DNA from: PALSA-1296 sp038210275
GTDB taxonomy: Bacteria > Bacteroidota > Ignavibacteria > Palsa-1295
NCBI GenBank assembly: GCA_038210275.1
Contig: JBBQWV010000016.1
Location: forward strand, 23,440 to 87,439
DNA length: 64,000 bases
Reading direction: 5' to 3'
The notes below the pieces were generated by a model. It was not told the origin of the DNA, did not search any database, and worked only from the letters and a program-made list of their open reading frames with translations. Of this stretch, positions 9,644 to 17,704 are shown in pieces (the first letter of the stretch is position 1; every line of letters begins with the position of its first letter). A program made the translations under genes and the position numbers.

Positions 9644-10642
9644 TTGACACTGAGACTTGAACGGCTTTTTGGGAAGCAGCGCATTTGGCTTCATTTTTCA
9701 CTTTTTATTCTGACGCTTTACACGACTACTCTTGCCGGAGTTGCTTGGAGCGGGCATGATCCATTCGAGCTTTCGAATATGGGTTATGGTATTGAGTATG
9801 CGCTGCTGCTTTTGCTATTTCTCTCCGCGCATGAATTCGGTCATTTTATAGCAGCGCGAATTCACGGAGTTGATGTGACGCTTCCATACTACATCCCCTT
9901 TCCCGGTGCGATGCTTGGCATGATGCCGAATTTTGGTACATTCGGTGCAGTGATCCGCACCCGTCAGCGTATTCCAAGCCGTTCGATTATTTTTGATATC
10001 GGTGTTGCCGGTCCTATCGCAGGATTCATTGTCTGCCTCATTATTCTTGCCGTCGGTTTTGCAACGTTGCCCGGCATTGAGTATTTGCAAGCTATTAATC
10101 CTGACTATCCGCTCGTGCATGTTCCTACAGGAAGTAATCTGTTCTTCGGAAAAACGATTCTTTATTCCTTCATGGAAAAAGTTTTTGCAAATCATACCGG
10201 CTATATTCCTCCAATGTCGGAGATGTATCACTATCCGATGCTTTGCGCGGGTTGGTTCGGCCTATTCGTTACGGCGCTGAATCTTCTTCCTGTTGGTCAG
10301 CTTGATGGCGGACATCTGATATACGGATTATTTCCAAGACGCATTCATCGCATTATTGGTATAGTCACAGTATCTGCTCTTGCATTGATTTCAATTCCTG
10401 AACTCATCCTCAGTCTTGCTGGAGATAAGCTACCGCACTATTTTGACTGGCTTGAGAAGGTGGCCATTCCCGGCGGTTCGTCATGGATATTTTGGGTGGT
10501 GATGATTCTTTTTATTATAAAGCTTCGACATCCAGCCGCAATTGATGAGTCACCGATGGATATGAAGCGCAAGATCATCGGCGTTCTGACCATAATAATT
10601 TTCATCCTTTCATTTACTCCGTCGCCAATTGTTTTGGAATAA
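9644..10642 (+). CDS. Site-2 protease family (M50) membrane metalloprotease
   Basis: A 332-residue polytopic protein. HEFGH at about residues 63-67 is the HExxH zinc site, set in a membrane helix. NLLPVGQLDGGH in the later helix supplies the third ligand (NxxPxxxLDG motif). These are diagnostic of M50/S2P proteases, which cleave substrates within the membrane in regulated proteolysis. No PDZ domain is present, so it resembles the short EGY1/YUP-like group rather than RseP. The start taken is TTG, as no ATG lies near the conserved N-terminus. It overlaps the following GT39 frame by 14 bp, which suggests co-transcription. Its substrate is unknown. Confidence 0.88.
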   Translation: MTLRLERLFGKQRIWLHFSLFILTLYTTTLAGVAWSGHDPFELSNMGYGIEYALLLLLFLSAHEFGHFIAARIHGVDVTLPYYIPFPGAMLGMMPNFGTFGAVIRTRQRIPSRSIIFDIGVAGPIAGFIVCLIILAVGFATLPGIEYLQAINPDYPLVHVPTGSNLFFGKTILYSFMEKVFANHTGYIPPMSEMYHYPMLCAGWFGLFVTALNLLPVGQLDGGHLIYGLFPRRIHRIIGIVTVSALALISIPELILSLAGDKLPHYFDWLEKVAIPGGSSWIFWVVMILFIIKLRHPAAIDESPMDMKRKIIGVLTIIIFILSFTPSPIVLE

Positions 10643-12317
10643 AATTAAAGCTCACACGCCGGAAATATTTCTGCTGGGATCAGTAGCGATCTTGCAGTTC
10701 TTTCGTCTCGGCATCGGGGAAATCCAACCGTGGGATGAATCGCTCTATCTCGTTCGCGTCGAAGCTATCCAGAAATTTGGAGGCTGGCTTGACCAAACAC
10801 AATACGCCATTGGTGGTCTCTATTCTTCAACTCATCCGCCCCTTGCGATCTGGATGATGACCCTTATGCGAATGACATTTGGAAATAGTGTTTTCGTCTC
10901 GAGGATGATAGCAGCAATAGCCGGAGTGTTCGCAATATTTTTCTTTTATAGACTTGCCTGCCGCTTTTTTTCTCGATGGACTTCTCTTCTTTCTGCAGTT
11001 ATTCTTGGTTCTGCTCAGTTATTTGTATGGTATAGCCATCATGCGCAGCTTGATATTCCGATGTTCGCATTTATTATTGCTGCTGCATATTACGCTGTTC
11101 TCGCGTTTGAAGTGGGTGGTCGTTCAAAATATTTAATCATTGCCGGAGTTCTCTTTGGCTGCGCTCTTTCGACGAAAGCAGTACAAGGTCTCTATCTTCT
11201 TCCGTTTATTATTTCACTACCCTACATCTATCAATCGGAAAAACCTTTTCAAAAACTTACCATTTTTTTTAGTATAACATTTCTCATCGCTGCGCCATGG
11301 TATATTTATATGTTGATCCAACACCCTGATTTCTATAATGATTATTCAGGGTTAGTAGGAGCAATTAAAACCGGTTCGTATGCAAAGGAATTAACGTCTC
11401 AGTGGTGGTATTATCTCAACCAACTGATTATTAATTTCCCTTTCCTCATCCTTGGAGTGATGGCTATTCCACCGATTATTCGAAAATGGAAAATGCAGAA
11501 TACTCCTCGTATTCGTATGTCGCTCATCGTTGTTATATGGTTTTCCGGAATGGTTATTTTTATGTCAAGCTTTCATACGCGTTTTTCACATTTCGCTTTG
11601 TTTTTATTCTTACCTGCCGCACTTCTCGTTTGTTTTTTTATTGAGGAAGTATGTACTTCACTCAATAAAAATAGAAGTCTTGCAATCTCTATACTTCTTC
11701 TTCTACCTATCCTCGCTTGGAGCGGCAGTGAATTAATTCGCAAAGCGATCAAAGAGCATACTATAATTTCTTTACATAATATTCTGATTCCAGTTGCTGC
11801 AATACTAATAGTAGTTCTGATTGCAAGTGTTATTTTCTATAAATACTACTCTTCATCAAAAGAAACTGTCTTGCTCTTTGCATCAGTTATATTATTGATT
11901 TGCACGGATTATTATAGGTGGGGAAGTCGCAAAAACGAAATTTATATTGATGGAGCTGAGCAGGCAGCAAATATCATATTACACTCCCCAAATATTCATT
12001 CACTAACCGCATATCACGACGGTACTCCGCATGAATCAATGCTTCCACAACTTAACTACTATTCTGAAGGTATTCTTTTTGGTTGGAATCCGAATATCAT
12101 CAACGGGACTAAAACGTGGGGTGAGATAGATTCTCTTATCAAAAATGACACAGTTCCAAAATCAGATGCTGCGATCGTGTATGTTTCTTGGAGTCCTTTC
12201 TATACTCCGACAGATGAAGAGAATACGTTGTTATCACGAATCAATCAGGGGCTAAGTGCGAAGTATCAAAATTATTTGGACTGCAAAAAATATAAATTAT
12301 ATTGGGACCCAAAATAA
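10629..12317 (+). CDS. Family 39 glycosyltransferase (ArnT/PMT-like)
   Basis: A 562-residue integral membrane protein with about ten helices in the first 430 residues, then a C-terminal soluble part. PWDESLYLVR in the first periplasmic loop carries the catalytic Asp-Glu of GT39/GT83 enzymes. These use polyprenyl-phosphate sugars as donors and act on the periplasmic face, on lipid A, lipids or proteins. THPPLAIWMM and HHAQLDIPMF are further family signatures. The start is TTG, overlapping the upstream protease gene; an exact start is uncertain. It converges with the GT9 gene 12318-13526 with adjacent stop codons, leaving no room for a separate terminator. Confidence 0.85.
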   Translation: MFWNKIKAHTPEIFLLGSVAILQFFRLGIGEIQPWDESLYLVRVEAIQKFGGWLDQTQYAIGGLYSSTHPPLAIWMMTLMRMTFGNSVFVSRMIAAIAGVFAIFFFYRLACRFFSRWTSLLSAVILGSAQLFVWYSHHAQLDIPMFAFIIAAAYYAVLAFEVGGRSKYLIIAGVLFGCALSTKAVQGLYLLPFIISLPYIYQSEKPFQKLTIFFSITFLIAAPWYIYMLIQHPDFYNDYSGLVGAIKTGSYAKELTSQWWYYLNQLIINFPFLILGVMAIPPIIRKWKMQNTPRIRMSLIVVIWFSGMVIFMSSFHTRFSHFALFLFLPAALLVCFFIEEVCTSLNKNRSLAISILLLLPILAWSGSELIRKAIKEHTIISLHNILIPVAAILIVVLIASVIFYKYYSSSKETVLLFASVILLICTDYYRWGSRKNEIYIDGAEQAANIILHSPNIHSLTAYHDGTPHESMLPQLNYYSEGILFGWNPNIINGTKTWGEIDSLIKNDTVPKSDAAIVYVSWSPFYTPTDEENTLLSRINQGLSAKYQNYLDCKKYKLYWDPK

Positions 12318-13526
12318 TTATTTGTCACAGTGAACGATGGTCGTACTGTAGTTTGTCCCGTCATATTCCTCCGAAAGCATGACTGCAACACCATCTCTGA
12401 CTTTCTCAAAAGGGATGCTGCTGATCTGTTCCCCCTTTTTCGGGAGAATAACGTATGAGGGGACCATGAAAGGCAGCCATTCACCTGCTGATAGAAAGAA
12501 TGCTACAATAGGTTTGTTCTCTGCACTTGTCAAATGCACGATTGATGTATCTGGAGTAATGACTACTGATGAGTTGCGAATGAGTACGATCATTGCCTGA
12601 ATATCGGGAGTCGAAAAATATCGCACCCGCTGAATATTGCTCTTTATTAAAATCTCTTCAGTCACTTCTTTATTTTCTGGTAAAGAAGTAATCATTATTA
12701 CAAACTGTGGGTATTGATCGGAAATAAATTTAGCAAGTGCAATATTGTTTGCCATTGTCCATTTCTTAAATGCAGGAGCATCAATATTGAGAACTATATA
12801 TTTCTCACACCTTGTATCGGCAAGAATATTCTTGATTCGGTTGTGTACTTCTGCCTCAATATCTCCGTCAATAATAAGTGAAGGACGTTCAACATTCGCA
12901 TCAGGAATTTTTATTACTGCACGCAAAAGATATTGAAGCTGAGCAGTCATCGGCATCTCGTTCATTGGCTGGGGAAGCTGAACAAGTTTTGTGAAAAGTT
13001 TTTGGTGCCCTTCTATATTTTTAGAGCCGACTGTAGCGGTAATGCCCTTTGGAGAAGCGAGACGCGAAATAATAGAGTTGCGTGTTTTTTGATTGAAGTT
13101 GCCCATCAGAACTACATCCCAGTGTTGTTTGCGTGTCTCTTGGGAAATTTCGAAGAAATCTCGTAACGATGAAGCGGTATAGTCATAGAGAAAATCAATG
13201 TCTGTATCGTCGCGAAGAAGATCGAGATTTTTGAAACTTCCGGCGACTCCGATCTTTATCGAAGGTTTAAATCTTTTCAGAATGCGCCAGAGGGGTGTGG
13301 TAACGATCATGTCGCCAAGTGCATCATATCGGATTATAAGTACGCTTGAAACTTGTGCGAGTGGAATTGGATCGGTTATCGGATGAATTTTAAGGAGTTT
13401 TCCAAGAAGTCTGAGGAATAAAATCTTGTTGAATTTTTCTACTCTTCGTACCACTTCTTTATACCATGGAATTCCATTCGCATATTCTTTTTGAGGGCGG
13501 TATTTATAATGCTGTGGCTGTGGCAC
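12318..13526 (-). CDS. Family 9 glycosyltransferase (heptosyltransferase-like)
   Basis: A 402-residue protein of the GT9 fold used by ADP-heptose:LPS heptosyltransferases. RYDALGDMIVTTPLWRILKR is the N-terminal GT9 signature (R-x-x-x-x-GD) and ITPDTSIVHLTSA is the C-terminal nucleotide-binding signature. A basic N-terminal extension of about 60 residues precedes the domain and could attach the enzyme to the inner membrane. It lies last in a minus-strand unit with an MsbA-like exporter and a second GT9, so a role in lipopolysaccharide core assembly is likely. The acceptor cannot be deduced. Confidence 0.85.
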   Translation of the reverse strand: MPQPQHYKYRPQKEYANGIPWYKEVVRRVEKFNKILFLRLLGKLLKIHPITDPIPLAQVSSVLIIRYDALGDMIVTTPLWRILKRFKPSIKIGVAGSFKNLDLLRDDTDIDFLYDYTASSLRDFFEISQETRKQHWDVVLMGNFNQKTRNSIISRLASPKGITATVGSKNIEGHQKLFTKLVQLPQPMNEMPMTAQLQYLLRAVIKIPDANVERPSLIIDGDIEAEVHNRIKNILADTRCEKYIVLNIDAPAFKKWTMANNIALAKFISDQYPQFVIMITSLPENKEVTEEILIKSNIQRVRYFSTPDIQAMIVLIRNSSVVITPDTSIVHLTSAENKPIVAFFLSAGEWLPFMVPSYVILPKKGEQISSIPFEKVRDGVAVMLSEEYDGTNYSTTIVHCDK

Positions 13527-13536
13527 AATGATATAT

Positions 13537-15399
13537 TTAGGATGGAATTTGCACTAATCCTTCGGTGGCGGCTCTCATCTGAATCGTATAAAGCCGGTGA
13601 TAAACGCCTTCACCACTTTCAAGTAACTCATCATGTGTACCTATCTCAACGATCTTTCCTTTATCAAAAACTGCAATGCGGTCAGCTTTCTGAATTGTAG
13701 AAAGCCGATGCGCAATAACGACGGCTGTTCGTTGTTGCAACAGTCTATCTATTGCTTCTTGAACAAGCATTTCATTCTCCGTATCGAGTGCGCTTGTCGC
13801 TTCATCGAAAATAAGAATAGGTGGATTCTTTAGCAGCGCTCTTGCAATCGCGATACGTTGGCGCTGTCCGCCGGATAAGCGTACACCGCGATCACCGGTA
13901 ACAGTATTATAGCCCTTCGGCATCGAAAGAATAAAATCATGAGCATTAGCTGCTCGTGCAGCTTCGTGGATCATCTCAGGAGTTGCACTTCTATTTCCGT
14001 ATGCAATATTATTATATATGGTGTCGTGAAAGAGAATCGTATCCTGAGTAACGATACCAAAAAGTTTTCGAAGACTGACAAGATCGTAATCTTTAATATC
14101 AAATCCACCGAGGACAATTTTTCCACCGGTCGGATCATAAAAGCGAGCAAGGAGATCAACGAAAGTTGTTTTTCCGGCACCTGATGGACCGACAAGCGCG
14201 AGCACTTCATTTGGCTGAATGTCAATCGAAATATTATCTATCGCTTCTTCATTTGAATTATTATATTTGAAACTGACATCACCGAATTGAATCGATGATG
14301 TAATCTTCTCCGGAGCCTCAAGAATTCCAGGCATCACCGTAGGAAGAGCATCAAGAACAGAAAAAACATTTTCCGAAGCAGCAGAGCCTTCATGAAGTTT
14401 ACCAACTACCTCACTCAAGGCACGAACTGGTTGCATAAGCGCGATCAGCGCAATAAGAAAAAAGAAAAGATCGCTGCCTTGCATTCTGTTTGCAAAAACT
14501 TCACGCCCGCCGAACCAGAGAATTCCGATAAATCCGAGAATTGCAAGCGTCTCATTGAGCGGACTAATGATCTGACGTATCCGCGCTAATCTTCTTGAAA
14601 AAACAAAATGCTTCCGGGTCTCTTCTTTGAAACGCTCAACTTCATAGTGCTCCATCCCAAAGGACTTCACAACTTTGATGCCTGTAATCATTTCCTGCGC
14701 AACACTTAAGAACCCGCCGATATTCTCCTGAACCTTGTGCGCATATTTTTTAAGTGTCTTGCCGAGAATATTAATGAGGAGAATGCTTGTAACGGCTATG
14801 CCAATACCAATAAATGCAAGATTCGCATTGATCCAAAATAATGTAATGAGAAATCCTAAAGCAGTAATAGGTTCGCGAATGAGGGTCGTCAAGCTGGAGG
14901 TGATCGTCCCATTCGTTACTCCGACATCATCCGTGACGCGCTGCAATAATTGACCAGTGCGACGATCATAATAATAATCGAGCGAAAGTGTCGCGAGTTT
15001 TTCGAACACCATATCGCGCAGTGTCTTGCTCATCCCGCCCTCGACAAGAGCCATGAAATAATTTCCAAAATATTGGAAAATATTTTTCAGCCCATACGCA
15101 AGAAAAATAAAAAGGCAAACTCGCAGAAGCGCTTCTTCGTTTGTTCCTTCGAGGAAGTAACCTTTAAATGAATCAAGAAGAGCTTGTTTGCTCGGGAGAA
15201 TATTAGTGATTGGCAGTCCGGGCTTCGCAGATGTTGCAGTATTAGTTACACCGAGCAATACCTGCATTGCCGGAATAAGTGCGACAAAGACAACGACGTT
15301 AAAAAATGCGCTGAAAGAATTTAGGATAACGGCAGCAGTAAACTTCAGCCGAAACGGCTTTGAGTAGGGAAGCAGACGTTTGTAGTTGCTGAATATCAT
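13537..15399 (-). CDS. MsbA-like ABC exporter (fused permease and ATPase)
   Basis: A 620-residue half-transporter. Residues 1-340 form the six-helix exporter permease. The ATPase domain follows, with Walker A GPSGAGKTT, signature LSGGQRQRIAIARAL, Walker B ILIFDEATSALD and the H-loop VIAHRLST. An acidic, Pro/Gly-rich loop between helices 1 and 2 is longer than in E. coli MsbA. Proteins like this flip lipid A-core or other lipids, acting as homodimers. The ATG overlaps the stop of the upstream GT9 gene by 4 bp, and another GT9 gene follows after 10 bp. This setting supports lipopolysaccharide or glycolipid export over drug export. Confidence 0.88.
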   Translation of the reverse strand: MIFSNYKRLLPYSKPFRLKFTAAVILNSFSAFFNVVVFVALIPAMQVLLGVTNTATSAKPGLPITNILPSKQALLDSFKGYFLEGTNEEALLRVCLFIFLAYGLKNIFQYFGNYFMALVEGGMSKTLRDMVFEKLATLSLDYYYDRRTGQLLQRVTDDVGVTNGTITSSLTTLIREPITALGFLITLFWINANLAFIGIGIAVTSILLINILGKTLKKYAHKVQENIGGFLSVAQEMITGIKVVKSFGMEHYEVERFKEETRKHFVFSRRLARIRQIISPLNETLAILGFIGILWFGGREVFANRMQGSDLFFFLIALIALMQPVRALSEVVGKLHEGSAASENVFSVLDALPTVMPGILEAPEKITSSIQFGDVSFKYNNSNEEAIDNISIDIQPNEVLALVGPSGAGKTTFVDLLARFYDPTGGKIVLGGFDIKDYDLVSLRKLFGIVTQDTILFHDTIYNNIAYGNRSATPEMIHEAARAANAHDFILSMPKGYNTVTGDRGVRLSGGQRQRIAIARALLKNPPILIFDEATSALDTENEMLVQEAIDRLLQQRTAVVIAHRLSTIQKADRIAVFDKGKIVEIGTHDELLESGEGVYHRLYTIQMRAATEGLVQIPS

Positions 15400-16502
15400 G
15401 CTGTTAATACTCTCTCATTTAATCGAGGTTTCACTTTCTCGATCAATTTTACTAGATGTTCAATGATGTTGTTTGCTTCGAGAGAATCAAGAGACGGTTC
15501 TTGAATTATCATTTCGTAAGGAACACCGATTGGTGTCCAATAATGCAATTCCGGAGGAAAGGGAGCATATAAGCCGACAACAGGAATGCCATAGGCAGAA
15601 CATAGATGCAGCGCCGATGTATCAGGTGTGATAATATATTCACACGATCTGATCTGCTTTACATATTCAATAAAATTTTGTGTTGCAGGAGCGAGAGAAA
15701 TTCGTGTATCATTTGTTCGGCTGAGAATATCTTCAGCCAATGCACGGTCTTTCGGATGAAAAAGTATTTTTACTTCCGAAGCATATCCTGCCCCAATAAT
15801 TTTATTTGCTGTCTCAGCATTTATCTGTGCAGGAACATATCGGCTCTGCGCACCTGCGGAAATAACAAGCCCGATTCTTCCTTCGATTTTTTGTGAGGAA
15901 ATATCTTTGAGTTGCGGACGAAGTGAGACTACCTCCGGATCAATGCCGAATGGTCTGAGAAGTTCAATAAGCCGTCTCGCAATATGAAATTTTGCTCTGT
16001 CAATAAGCGGCACGGTTACATTATACGATGAAGAATTTGCTTTCTCGATACCTACAGAAGATCGTGCAGCAATTATTGCTGTTAATATGCTGGAAGTGGA
16101 CGACGGGTTATCCATCAGATCGACCAATACATCTATCTTACGTCTGCGAAGTCCCAGTAGCATTTCAATATCAGCGATAGGGCTCTTTCTATAGATGAGA
16201 GTTTCACATGGGATAGGGAGCAGTTCTGCAATGCCTTTATTATTTTCTCCCAGAAGCACAATGAAATGTGCGTTCGGATATTTTTTATATATCTCAGTAA
16301 ATACGGGGGTCGAGACTATGGCATCACCAAGCCGATCTTGTCTGAGGAAAAGTATTGTCGGGTTATCAGGAAGTTCGAGGGGAAGTGATGGTGACAGCGA
16401 TCCTTTTTTTAAGCGAGTTCTCAGTTGGAGGGAAGCGATGAAGGCCCGCCTGATGGCGATCTCTACTTTCTTAAGAGCTTTGCTGAGTGTTGACTCTTTC
16501 AC
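15396..16502 (-). CDS. Family 9 glycosyltransferase (heptosyltransferase-like)
   Basis: A second GT9 enzyme, 368 residues. RQDRLGDAIVSTPVFTEIYK is the N-terminal motif. IGLVISAGAQSRY is the middle glycine-rich turn. ITPDTSALHLCSAYGIPVVG is the C-terminal donor site. It is distinct from the GT9 at 12318-13526, with low similarity outside the motifs. It is the first gene of a three-gene unit with the MsbA-like exporter (4-bp overlap). Likely role: transfer of a heptose or related sugar onto lipid A-core at the inner face of the inner membrane. It starts 26 bp downstream of a terminator hairpin that ends the rpmB unit. Confidence 0.86.
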   Translation of the reverse strand: MKESTLSKALKKVEIAIRRAFIASLQLRTRLKKGSLSPSLPLELPDNPTILFLRQDRLGDAIVSTPVFTEIYKKYPNAHFIVLLGENNKGIAELLPIPCETLIYRKSPIADIEMLLGLRRRKIDVLVDLMDNPSSTSSILTAIIAARSSVGIEKANSSSYNVTVPLIDRAKFHIARRLIELLRPFGIDPEVVSLRPQLKDISSQKIEGRIGLVISAGAQSRYVPAQINAETANKIIGAGYASEVKILFHPKDRALAEDILSRTNDTRISLAPATQNFIEYVKQIRSCEYIITPDTSALHLCSAYGIPVVGLYAPFPPELHYWTPIGVPYEMIIQEPSLDSLEANNIIEHLVKLIEKVKPRLNERVLTA

Positions 16503-16527
16503 TGTTTCCCAAATTCCTTTAAACAGA

Positions 16528-16557
16528 AAAAGTCGTTCACCTTAGCGAACGACTTTT
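16528..16557 (-). terminator. Terminator hairpin after rpmB
   Basis: A perfect 11-bp inverted repeat (AAAAGTCGTTC at 16528-16538, GAACGACTTTT at 16547-16557) with an 8-nt loop. Because it is A- and T-flanked it can work on either strand. It lies just downstream of rpmB on the minus strand and upstream of the GT9 start, so it separates the ribosomal unit from the glycosyltransferase unit. Confidence 0.75.
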
Positions 16558-16574
16558 CTCTAAGGTCACTTCGT

Positions 16575-16796
16575 TTAGCGAACGGTCTGATTCTTGAAGG
16601 CTCCGAAACCTTTTTTATCAAGCGTGCGGAATGCACGTGCCGTTGCCTTTATCGTGATGAATCGATTCGTCTGCGGATCCCAAATGCGCTTTGTTTGCAA
16701 ATTAGGAAGGAATCTTGTTTTTGAGCGGTTCACAGCATGCGAGACGTTATTACCTGCATGTGGTTTTACTCCGGTTAGTTCACAAACTCTTGCCAT
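16575..16796 (-). CDS. rpmB: 50S ribosomal protein bL28
   Basis: 73 residues, the normal length. MARVCELTGVKPHAGNNVSHA is close to the bL28 start, followed by RSKTRFLPNLQTKRIW and the C-terminal ATARAFRTLDKKGF. It is part of the large ribosomal subunit. The gene follows rpsR by 21 bp on the same strand and ends before a terminator. A single N-terminal Cys is present rather than a zinc-binding Cys set, so it is the zinc-independent form. Confidence 0.97.
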   Translation of the reverse strand: MARVCELTGVKPHAGNNVSHAVNRSKTRFLPNLQTKRIWDPQTNRFITIKATARAFRTLDKKGFGAFKNQTVR

Positions 16797-16817
16797 TGTT
16801 GTATTTCTGATTTAAAA

Positions 16818-17129
16818 TTATTTTAAGCCGCCTGCTACGAATGGAAGCAATGCAAGATGTCTTGCATGCTTGATCGAGCTTTCGATCTTGCGCTGATACT
16901 TTGCGCTTACACCGGTGATACGATTAGGAAGGATCTTGCCACGATCATTCAAGAAACGTTCGAGGATACGAATATCCCTGTAATCAACATACGTAATATT
17001 ACGTAGTTTCAGCGGATCAACTTTCTTCTTATTCGGATCGCGTTTCTGACGGTTATTTGCTCCGTACTGTCCCGGACGCTGGTTTCCTGCGTCGCGTCCT
17101 GTCGTTGCCGATTTCTTTTTTGGTGGCAT
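16818..17129 (-). CDS. rpsR: 30S ribosomal protein bS18
   Basis: 103 residues. The conserved core runs from about residue 45 (YVDYRDIRILERFLNDRGKI) through the RITGVSAKYQRKI segment to KHARHLALLPF, matching bS18. The first 40 residues are a basic, disordered extension rich in Lys, Gln, Asn and Gly, longer than in E. coli (75 residues) but usual in this bacterial group. The common partners rpsF, ssb and rplI are not next to it. Instead a 67-residue unknown gene precedes it and rpmB follows. Confidence 0.96.
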   Translation of the reverse strand: MPPKKKSATTGRDAGNQRPGQYGANNRQKRDPNKKKVDPLKLRNITYVDYRDIRILERFLNDRGKILPNRITGVSAKYQRKIESSIKHARHLALLPFVAGGLK

Positions 17130-17171
17130 TATCTAAAAAATATTTCTTACGTAAATTCTTGTAAACTTGAA

Positions 17172-17375
17172 TTAAAGAATGATCGAGTCTCCGCCGCCTT
17201 CCGGCTCTGCGAGACGAGTGATCCTATCTTCAAAGAAGTACTCAGATCCCTTTTTTGCGATACCGATAAAACGCACCGGTATGAGTTTTGCTTTCTTCCC
17301 AAGCTGCGGGACGAACTCAACACGATCAACCGATTGCTTCTTTGTCTTATCTCCGAATGTCTGTTGTTTTGCCAT
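17172..17375 (-). CDS. Unknown 67-residue basic protein at head of rpsR-rpmB unit
   Basis: I do not recognise this protein. It is 67 residues, with a basic N-terminal half (MAKQQTFGDKTKKQ), a central beta-like stretch (KLIPVRFIGIAKKGSEYFFED) and a Gly/Glu-rich tail. It lacks the Cys residues of bL33 and does not look like bS21 or bTHX. It starts the minus-strand unit, 42 bp before rpsR. The frame is well formed and the position is where small ribosome-related proteins sit, so a ribosome-associated role is a fair guess only. A competing frame at 17147-17329 is Ser/Arg-rich and looks like a shadow. Confidence 0.65.
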   Translation of the reverse strand: MAKQQTFGDKTKKQSVDRVEFVPQLGKKAKLIPVRFIGIAKKGSEYFFEDRITRLAEPEGGGDSIIL

Positions 17376-17704
17376 AACTCTTTGTAATATTAGCAGATAG
17401 CGACCATGAAAGTTACCACCTTTATAAAAGCCAAGTATAAACAGCCTTAGGGGATGGGAAGTTCAATAAATTTGGGCTTTCGGGGCTTCTGAACCTTGAT
17501 TAACATGATTTAAGAATGATTTTCTGGATTTTTAACCTTGAAAATCGTCGTATTTCAGAAGAGTTAGTAAGTGGGTAAGCAACATATATTGACAAAGTCA
17601 CCGACCGAAGAATCTCTAATTTCGGTTACACTGAAGTGTGAGATTCTTCACTTCGTTCAGAATGACAATAAACTCTTTCCCAAAAATCCTTATAAAATCC
17701 TGGT
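17376..17704. repeat. Intergenic region with two dispersed-repeat types
   Basis: No gene is seen in these 329 bases. Positions 17488-17500 carry the TCTGAACCTTGAT arm of a repeat also found at 28368-28466. A matching opposite arm (AAATCCTGGTTCAGA) appears at 17695-17709, running into the end of the ABC-F gene. Between them lies a hairpin with 10-bp arms, GAAGAATCTC (17607-17616) and GAGATTCTTC (17640-17649), followed by CACTTCGTTCAGAATGAC. That is a common intergenic repeat type in this group of bacteria. One repeat may have inserted into the other. Confidence 0.6.
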
